Below are positions 31,662-38,284 of a stretch of DNA of 38,284 bases, one piece after another; position 1 is the stretch's first letter; each line of letters starts with the position of its first letter. The DNA lies in contig JAPPQJ010000037.1 in the NCBI GenBank assembly GCA_028817015.1, positions 1-38,284 of the forward strand, read 5' to 3'. The notes under the pieces are model-generated. The model was not told the origin of the DNA, made no database searches, and saw only the letters and a program-made list of their open reading frames with translations. The position numbers and the translations under genes were made by a program. The stretch is from Gammaproteobacteria bacterium (GTDB lineage Bacteria; Pseudomonadota; Gammaproteobacteria; Arenicellales; Poriferihabitantaceae).

Positions 31662-33521
31662 GTGACCGAGATCATACAACTTAGCCCCGAGATGATGGGG
31701 GTCATGGGCATATTGGCGTTCACCATCTATTTGTTCACTTTCGAGGTGGTTCGGGTCGATGTGGCCGCCATTGTCGTGATGGTTCTGATCGGCCTGACCA
31801 GCATCATCCCGGGCTACGACGGGCTGGTCGATTCCGAGCAGTTGTTCAGCGGATATTCCAGCAACGCGGTCATCTCCATCGTCGCCGTCATGATCATCGG
31901 CGCCGGCCTCGACCGCACCGGCATCATGGGGCAGTTGGCCGGCAAGATCCTTAAACTAAGCGGCGCCACCGAAGGCCGGGTGATCGTGTTCATCTCCAGC
32001 GTGGTCGGCATCCTGTCCAGTTTCATGCAGAATATCGGCGCCGCGGCGCTGTTCCTGCCGGTGGTCAACCGCATCGCGCGGCGCGGCAACCTGGCCAGTT
32101 CCCGGTTGCTGATGCCGATGGGATTCTGCGCCATCCTGGGCGGCACGGTCACCATGGTCGGCTCCAGCCCGCTGATTTTGCTCAACGATTTAATCGAAAA
32201 TTCAAACAACGCGCTGCCCGCCGGCATCCCCAGGATGGAAACCTTCGGGCTGTTTTCGGTGACTCCGGTGGGGATCGCGCTGCTGCTTCTCGGGGTTTGT
32301 TATTTCGTGTTCCTGGGCCGCTTCGTGCTGCCCGTCATTAAGCACAAACCGGGAGAGTCGGGCAGCATGCTCAAGTATTTCAAGGAAGTTTACGGCATCG
32401 CCGGGGAGGTCTATGAATGCAAGATGACCCGCGAAAGTTCGCTGGTCGGCAAAACCCTGTCGGATGTCGATGCGGCCGGCCGGGCCGGCTGGATCGTCGC
32501 TTTGCGCACCGGTGACGACTTGCGGGTGGCGCCCAGGGGGGATTCGGAATTCCGGGAAGGCAGCGAAATGGCGATCATGGGAAGGCGCCGGGAGGTGTTC
32601 GACTTCGCCGAGGAATACGCGCTTCGAATCAAGAATGAAATGGACGTGTTCGCTGATGTGCTGAGCACCACCAACGCCGGGATCGCGGAAATTGTCATTA
32701 TGCCGGACTCAGCGATGATCGGAAAGAGCATCAAAGAGGCGGAAATCCGAAAGAAATACGGCGCCACCGTGCTGTCGGTGTTCCGGGCCGACGATGTGAT
32801 CGACCAGGGGCTGGGCGATCTGGTCATGCAGTCCGGCGACACCCTGGTGGTGCACATTCGCTGGGGCCAGTTAATCCCGATAGCCGACCAGCGCCACGAT
32901 TTCGCGGTGGTGACCGATTTTCCCAGAGAGGACATCCGCCCGGAAAAAACCAAATACGCGGCGGCATTTTTCTTCCTGGCGTTGTATTTAGTGCTGTTCA
33001 CCGACATGCGCCTGTCGATCGCGTTGATGACCGGCGCCGCGGGCATGATCCTGTCCGGAGTCATTAAAATCGAAGAGGCCTACCGGGCCATCGGCTGGCA
33101 AAGCGTATTTTTGCTGGCGAGCCTGATTCCGCTTGGCATGGCGATGGAAAACAGCGGCACCGCCGCATGGATGGCCCAGCAGATCCTGCTGATGTTGGGG
33201 GGGGTGCCGGTGTGGGTGTTGCAAGCGGTGATCGCGGTCATGGCGACGGTCTTTACCCTGCTGATGTCCAATGTCGGGGCGACCGTGCTGCTGGTGCCGC
33301 TGGCCGTCAACATCGCCATCGGCGCCGGCGCCAACCCGGCCGTGTTTGCCCTGACCGTGGCGCTGGCGACCTCCAACTCATTTTTAATCCCGACCCACCA
33401 GGTGAACGCGCTGATCATGGGGCCGGGCGGTTACCGGGTGTCCGACTTCTTAAAGGCCGGCAGCATCATCACGGTCATGTTTCTGGTGGTCATGATCGCG
33501 ATGCTGACCCTGTTTTACTAA
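31662..33521 (+). CDS. SLC13/DASS-type anion transporter with central RCK_C (TrkA_C) domains
   Basis: TM-rich halves; central soluble part 'ESSLVGKTLSDVDAAGRAGWIVALRTGDDLRVAPRGDSEFREGSEMAIMG' and 'DSAMIGKSIKEAEIRKKYGATVLSVFRADDVI...QSGDTLVVH'; GTG start chosen. Confidence 0.88.
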   Translation: MTEIIQLSPEMMGVMGILAFTIYLFTFEVVRVDVAAIVVMVLIGLTSIIPGYDGLVDSEQLFSGYSSNAVISIVAVMIIGAGLDRTGIMGQLAGKILKLSGATEGRVIVFISSVVGILSSFMQNIGAAALFLPVVNRIARRGNLASSRLLMPMGFCAILGGTVTMVGSSPLILLNDLIENSNNALPAGIPRMETFGLFSVTPVGIALLLLGVCYFVFLGRFVLPVIKHKPGESGSMLKYFKEVYGIAGEVYECKMTRESSLVGKTLSDVDAAGRAGWIVALRTGDDLRVAPRGDSEFREGSEMAIMGRRREVFDFAEEYALRIKNEMDVFADVLSTTNAGIAEIVIMPDSAMIGKSIKEAEIRKKYGATVLSVFRADDVIDQGLGDLVMQSGDTLVVHIRWGQLIPIADQRHDFAVVTDFPREDIRPEKTKYAAAFFFLALYLVLFTDMRLSIALMTGAAGMILSGVIKIEEAYRAIGWQSVFLLASLIPLGMAMENSGTAAWMAQQILLMLGGVPVWVLQAVIAVMATVFTLLMSNVGATVLLVPLAVNIAIGAGANPAVFALTVALATSNSFLIPTHQVNALIMGPGGYRVSDFLKAGSIITVMFLVVMIAMLTLFY

Positions 33522-35369
33522 GCATCGGTCCAGTCGTTCCAGGGCCGCCGCGTGTTCCCGCTCGGGCACCGCCCCGGCCACCAGAATATCCTCTATCAAC
33601 TGCCCGGCGGGTTTGCCTTGCCCGGCCTCCCGGTTGCCCAGCGCCGCTGACAAGCGCTCGATTTGCAGGGCCATCCGCTGCCTGGAAAACGCCGCCGGGG
33701 AATCCACTTCCACCAGTATTTCCAGTTGCAGCAACCGCGCATGCAACACCTCGACATGGGCCGGTATTGAAGCGCGCAGGCGCTGCAAAGCGGCCGCATC
33801 GACGATGGCCGCACACGCCAGCCGGTAGCGCTCGCCGATCGCCTGTTCAAGATCGCCGGGCAGCGGCGGCAGCGCCTTCCATCTGTCGCTTAATCGGTCC
33901 GGGTCCCCCGCACCCCGGCCGCCGCATCCACCGGCCAGGGCTTGCGCCTCGAGGCGCGCGCACAACAGTGATTTTTGCCGCAGCAGGTTGTGCCGCCGGA
34001 TTTGCTCGTCCAGCGCGGTTTTGTCGAACATCCTTTGCGCCCGGCGCATGGCATGCCGGTAGCGCTTGTTGATTTTTTCGGCCGAGGCTTTCGGCGCCTC
34101 GCCCAGTTCATCCCAGCGCGCCCGCCACCGCTTCAAGTGCGCGCCAATCTCTAAATGGGTTTGCGAATCACTCCGGCAGCGGGTTTCGATTTCGGCGCAG
34201 AGGGACTCTCTGGCGGCGAGGTTTTCCCGCAAAGTGCGCTTGAGATCCTCCCGCTCGCGGTCGCGTTTTGCAAAAACCTTGTCGCAGGCGTCGGTAAACC
34301 GTTTCCAGATCTCCCGCTCCCGGCGGTGTGACGAGGTGACCGTCGGCGCCCACTTTTTCTTCAGCACCTGCAGTTCGGCAAGCGCCGCCCGGGTGTTTTC
34401 ACTCTGTGCCAGTTGTTCGATATCCGCGATGAGTTTTTCCCGCATCTTGTAGTTCCGCCGCCGTTCGCGGTCCAGCGGATCATTGAACTTTTCCATGATC
34501 GCGTCAAAGCGCCGCTGCAGTATCTTGCGCAATTTGTATTCCGCCGGCCCGACGCTGTGCCATTTGCCGGTCTGGCTGCGCACCAGTTGCTGCAGTTTCT
34601 TCCAGTCGATGGCGCGCCATTCGATGCGGCTGAACTCCTGTTCCAGGAACAGGCAAATTTGATCGCGCGCGCGGCTGTTTTGCCGGTGCCGTCGTTTTTG
34701 TTCGTCAAAGTGGGCTTGGCAGGGCCGGTAGGCCGTGGTGCACTCGTGCTCGAAAAGCGCCTGCAGTTTCCTGCTTGCGCCTTCTCCCGCCTGGTCCCAA
34801 TCTCGCCATTCCTGGCGGGCTTGGCGGATGCGCCGCGCGATTTCTTCCAGGGTCGCGCCTGATTTGTGAATGTCCCTGATTTCCCGGATCATTTTCTCTC
34901 TGGCCTGTATCGTGCCCCACCTTCGCCAGCCGCTAAGTTTGTGCAGTTCCGGCTGCAGCGCTTCCAGTTCGGCGATGACTTTCCGGCGGCGCTGCTTCGA
35001 CAACCTGGTGATCTGGTCGAGCGCTTGCATGACGGTCTTTTCCAGTTGCCGGGCGCGTTCGAGATCGCCGTTGCTTAAACTGGCGCGCAGTTGCCGCAGG
35101 TGTTCTTCCACCTGCGCGAATTGTTTTTCCCGCAACTCAACCTGGCTGTGAACGCGCTCGCGCAGCCGCTCAAAAAGGGCGGCCAGCGCGCTGTCCTCGC
35201 CGCCCGCATCCTGACATAACAGGCGCTGTTTGCGCAGGCGCTTGGCGCGGCTTTCGTCGATCCCGTCCGGGCATTCAAGCAGGGCGCGGATTTCCCGGTG
35301 CAGTTCCGACTCCACGCCGCCCGGGGGGGCGGGCGGCGCCGGCGTGTGGTCCGCTTTGGGGGTTTGCAT
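33450..35369 (-). CDS. DUF349-domain protein
   Basis: repeated helical modules with 'W...G' spacing ('LQQLVRSQTGKWHSVGPAEYKLRKILQRRFDAIMEKFNDPLDRERRRNYKMREKLI', 'VLKKKWAPTVTSSHRREREIWKRFTDACDKVFAKRDRERED'); ATG at 35369. Confidence 0.85.
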   Translation of the reverse strand: MQTPKADHTPAPPAPPGGVESELHREIRALLECPDGIDESRAKRLRKQRLLCQDAGGEDSALAALFERLRERVHSQVELREKQFAQVEEHLRQLRASLSNGDLERARQLEKTVMQALDQITRLSKQRRRKVIAELEALQPELHKLSGWRRWGTIQAREKMIREIRDIHKSGATLEEIARRIRQARQEWRDWDQAGEGASRKLQALFEHECTTAYRPCQAHFDEQKRRHRQNSRARDQICLFLEQEFSRIEWRAIDWKKLQQLVRSQTGKWHSVGPAEYKLRKILQRRFDAIMEKFNDPLDRERRRNYKMREKLIADIEQLAQSENTRAALAELQVLKKKWAPTVTSSHRREREIWKRFTDACDKVFAKRDREREDLKRTLRENLAARESLCAEIETRCRSDSQTHLEIGAHLKRWRARWDELGEAPKASAEKINKRYRHAMRRAQRMFDKTALDEQIRRHNLLRQKSLLCARLEAQALAGGCGGRGAGDPDRLSDRWKALPPLPGDLEQAIGERYRLACAAIVDAAALQRLRASIPAHVEVLHARLLQLEILVEVDSPAAFSRQRMALQIERLSAALGNREAGQGKPAGQLIEDILVAGAVPEREHAAALERLDRCLVKQGQHRDHDHQKHDRDDAAGL

Positions 35370-35437
35370 GGATACGCAGCGGTGAAATTGATTTACAATG
35401 CAATTATATGAATTCTGACCACAGGCGGTAAGGCGTC

Positions 35438-37861
35438 TTGCGCATCCGCCGGCGCAACAACCCGATTGCTTTAAGTCTGGCCGCTTTGCTTGGCGGCCTG
35501 GCGGCGGCGCCCGCATTCGCCCATCATCTGCTGGCGCAGCACGATCTTAAATGCAGCGCCAATTTCCCCTGCCCGCCGGAGATTAGGCCGCGCGTGCACT
35601 TTTGGATCGAGGTGTTCCGGAGTTGGGGCAAAGAAACCGCCGTTTTGCACGACCCGGCCCGGCCGGAGCGCGTCTATGCGGTCTTCAAAACCGGCCGGGG
35701 CTGCAGTCGCGCGGTGCGCTCAAAGGTCAAGCGCAAACGCGACCAGGTTAAGAAATCCCTGCGCTCGGTGGCCGCCAAGATCGAGTCCGGAAGCCGGATC
35801 ACCCGCCGCGATGAACGCCATTTAGCCGCGTTGTTTGCATCCGCAACGCCACGGGAAATCCGCGCGGCGGCCGACAATATCCGCTGCCAAAGCGGGGTGC
35901 GGGACGGGTTCATTCAAGGGCTGAAGCGCTATGACCGCTATCGCCCGATGGTCGATGACATTCTCGCGGAAAACAACTTGCCGGCGGAGATTCGCTATCT
36001 GCCTTTCGTCGAGTCCGCCTACAATCCGGCGGCCTATTCCAAAGCCGGGGCGGCCGGGATGTGGCAGATCATGCCAAAAACCGCCCGCGTGCTGGGGCTG
36101 GAGTTGAACGCCACGCTGGATGAGCGCCTCGACCCCGAAGCGGCCACGCGGGCCGCGGCGGAATACCTAAAGCGCTCCGACCGGAGCCTGACCGCCGCGG
36201 CGCAAAAGCGCAAGCCGGCCATCACCCGCGCGCAACTCAACCCGTTCATTATCACCTCCTACAATTACGGCGTGAACGGCATGAAGCGGGCCATTCACCA
36301 GCAGGGGCCGGATTTCATGAAGGTGCTGGAGCGCTACAAATCGCCGAGTTTCCAGATCGCGGTGAAAAATTTCTACGCCAGTTTTCTTGCCGCCCGCCAT
36401 GTCGCCGTCAACGCCGAACGCTATTTCGGCGCCCGCCCCGCGGTGGCCGCGCCGCAATACCAGACCGTGGTGTTGCAGCACCCGGCTTCAATCGCCACCA
36501 TCACCTCCGTTTTCGGTTTAAGCGAGGCGCAGTTGCGCCCGTTGAACCGCGCGCTGACGCGGTTCGTGTGGCGGGGGTGGCGGCTGATTCCGGCCGGCTA
36601 TCGCCTGCGTCTGCCGGCCCGGGCCGACCGCTGGCGGGCGCAGCGCCTGCAACTGGCGTCGCTGCGCCCGGAGGCGGTCATTTCCGGGGGCGACCGGTAT
36701 ACGGTGCGCCGCGGCGATACCGCCTGCGGCATCGCCAGGGCGGTCAAGGTCAATTGCAGCGAGTTGATCCGTTTGAACCGACTGGGCGGCAAAGCCGTCA
36801 TCCGGGTCGGCCAGAAACTCCTGATTCCCGGCCAGCCGGCGGCTGACTCCAGGGCCGATGGCGCCCGCACCTACCGCGTGCGCCGCGGCGATTCGGCCTG
36901 CGCCATCGCCAGTCGTTTCGGCGTCAACTGCCGCACCCTGATCGGTTTCAACCGGCTGGGGCGCACCGCGCTGATCCGCCCCGGGCAGATGCTGTCCATT
37001 CCGCCCGCCCCGCGCATCGGCGGCCTCAACGCCGACAATCAATATATCGTGCGCAAAGGCGACAGCGCCTGCCGCATCGCGCTGCGCTTTTCGGTGCACT
37101 GCGAGGCGTTGCGCGAACTGAACCAACTGGACCGCAAGGCGGTCATCCACCCGGGGCAGAAACTGAAAATCCCCGGATTGGAGGTGCCGGACACCAGCGA
37201 AACCGCGCAACAACTGGCGCGCGTCGATGAAATTCAACCGCCGGCCCCGGCCAAACCGCCCGCCGCCCCAGCCGGCGAAGCGGACTCCGCGCAAGCGGGT
37301 GAAGCGGATGTGACCCCGGCTGGCGAGGCGATTGTGCCGCCGGCTGCCCGAACAACCGCGGGCGTTGAGTCGACCGCCGAGGCCGGCCAGTTGCGCAACC
37401 TGCTGGACACGCTGCCCGACCTCGGCATCCGCGTGGCCGATGCGGCCGGTGAGCCGGTGTATACCATTCGCGTCGAGGCTGAGGAGACCCTCGGCCATTT
37501 CGCCGACTGGCTGGGCATCGGCGGCGCCGGTGCGTTGCGCGATCTGAACCGGCTGCGCTATGGCCGCGCCATCGCCATCGGCCAGCGGTTGCGGCTGCCG
37601 GTCGAAAACGCCCGGATGGCGCAACGTTTCGAGCAGCGCCGCACCGACTATCACCAGGTGCTGATCGAGTCGCTTAAAGAGCACTACAACCTGGCGGGCA
37701 TCCAATCCTACACGGTGAAGAGGGGCGACTCGCCGTGGACGCTGTCCGACCGCCTGGGCTTCCCGGTGTGGCTTCTATACCGCCTGAACCCGGTGTTGCA
37801 CAGCGCCCAACTTAAACCGGGACAGACGTTAGTGCTGCCGAAATTAAGCGAGCGCTCTTAA
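35438..37861 (+). CDS. mltD: MltD-like membrane-bound lytic murein transglycosylase with multiple LysM domains
   Basis: SLT motif 'LPAEIRYLPFVESAYNPAAYSKAGAAGMWQIMPKTARVLGL', 'ITSYNYGVNGMKRAI'; LysM modules; signal peptide; TTG start. Confidence 0.93.
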   Translation: MRIRRRNNPIALSLAALLGGLAAAPAFAHHLLAQHDLKCSANFPCPPEIRPRVHFWIEVFRSWGKETAVLHDPARPERVYAVFKTGRGCSRAVRSKVKRKRDQVKKSLRSVAAKIESGSRITRRDERHLAALFASATPREIRAAADNIRCQSGVRDGFIQGLKRYDRYRPMVDDILAENNLPAEIRYLPFVESAYNPAAYSKAGAAGMWQIMPKTARVLGLELNATLDERLDPEAATRAAAEYLKRSDRSLTAAAQKRKPAITRAQLNPFIITSYNYGVNGMKRAIHQQGPDFMKVLERYKSPSFQIAVKNFYASFLAARHVAVNAERYFGARPAVAAPQYQTVVLQHPASIATITSVFGLSEAQLRPLNRALTRFVWRGWRLIPAGYRLRLPARADRWRAQRLQLASLRPEAVISGGDRYTVRRGDTACGIARAVKVNCSELIRLNRLGGKAVIRVGQKLLIPGQPAADSRADGARTYRVRRGDSACAIASRFGVNCRTLIGFNRLGRTALIRPGQMLSIPPAPRIGGLNADNQYIVRKGDSACRIALRFSVHCEALRELNQLDRKAVIHPGQKLKIPGLEVPDTSETAQQLARVDEIQPPAPAKPPAAPAGEADSAQAGEADVTPAGEAIVPPAARTTAGVESTAEAGQLRNLLDTLPDLGIRVADAAGEPVYTIRVEAEETLGHFADWLGIGGAGALRDLNRLRYGRAIAIGQRLRLPVENARMAQRFEQRRTDYHQVLIESLKEHYNLAGIQSYTVKRGDSPWTLSDRLGFPVWLLYRLNPVLHSAQLKPGQTLVLPKLSERS
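36698..37174 (+). repeat. three tandem 132-nt (44-aa) LysM modules with conserved Cys pair
   Basis: 36698-36829 YTVRRGDTACGIA..VNC; 36872-37003 YRVRRGDSACAIA..VNC; 37043-37174 YIVRKGDSACRIA..VHC. Confidence 0.9.
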
Positions 37862-37924
37862 ATTTGTCATACCGGTGACTTTCCTGCACCGCCCTTTTCC
37901 GAGGAGGAGGGGCAAGCGCAACAT

Positions 37925-37963
37925 TTCCCTCTCCCTCCGGGATAGCGATAAAGGGAGAGGGAA
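37925..37963. terminator. 12-bp perfect inverted repeat between convergent mltD and the DAHP synthase gene
   Basis: TTCCCTCTCCCT-(15 nt)-AGGGAGAGGGAA read directly in a convergent intergenic gap. Confidence 0.5.
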
Positions 37964-37974
37964 TCCAACCCCGT

Positions 37975-38284
37975 CTATATTTTCCCGGCGCTTTTTGCGG
38001 GTTGCGCCGCCTGCTGCTGCCCGGCCAGCCGCTTGCGCTTGAGATACGCTTCCCTGGCCAGGTGGATGTCCTCGACATAGTGAGCCAACTCGTCCAGGGT
38101 GAGCGCTTGCGGGCCGTCCACCAGCGCGGTCGCCGGGTTGGGGTGGAAATCAATGAGCACCATGTTGGCGCCGGCGATGATTCCCTGGGCGGTGGCGTGG
38201 AATAAATCCAGCAGCCCGTCCGGGGCGCGCTCGCGGTTGCCGACCGAGTGCGACGGGTCGATGCACACCGGCATGTGGGTCAGG
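37975..38284 (-). CDS. 3-deoxy-7-phosphoheptulonate synthase (DAHP synthase), C-terminal part; truncated by window edge
   Basis: 'MPVCIDPSHSVGNRERAPDGLLDLFHATAQGIIAGANMVLIDFHPNPATALVDGPQALTLDEL' matches the DAHPS C-terminal signature. Confidence 0.85.
   Translation of the reverse strand, partial: LTHMPVCIDPSHSVGNRERAPDGLLDLFHATAQGIIAGANMVLIDFHPNPATALVDGPQALTLDELAHYVEDIHLAREAYLKRKRLAGQQQAAQPAKSAGKI

Overview
GC-rich chromosomal window, probably from a gammaproteobacterium or relative (inferred from gene content and order). It carries about 26 protein-coding genes, nearly all conserved housekeeping or envelope functions. Left to right: the 3' part of a large Calx-beta-like/autotransporter protein; rnr; rlmB; a membrane-anchored MsrA-MsrB fusion (-); pdxJ; an Mth938/DUF498 protein (-); hom; recJ; rpoE-rseA-rseB; an ApgM-type phosphoglycerate mutase overlapping a 2-phosphoglycerate kinase (-); avtA (-); prc (-); an unusual 871-aa ABC exporter-like protein with a catalytically degenerate NBD (-); a cyclic-nucleotide-binding-domain protein (-); guaB-guaA-tadA; a GT22/Alg9-like glycosyltransferase (-); an LpxL-like acyltransferase (-); an SLC13-type transporter with RCK_C domains; a DUF349 protein (-); an MltD-like lytic transglycosylase with Cys-paired LysM repeats; and a partial DAHP synthase (-). 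I found no convincing CRISPR array, IS element, prophage, tRNA or rRNA. The strongest leads are: (1) the pseudo-ABC protein, in which every canonical ATPase motif is lost and the post-Q-loop 'NLLFG' segment appears three times, next to a cNMP sensor-like protein; (2) the ApgM-like/2-phosphoglycerate kinase pair; (3) a 10-bp-period tandem repeat just upstream of prc; (4) three 44-aa LysM modules, each with a Cys pair. All assignments come from reading the sequence and recalled motifs; no database search was run.
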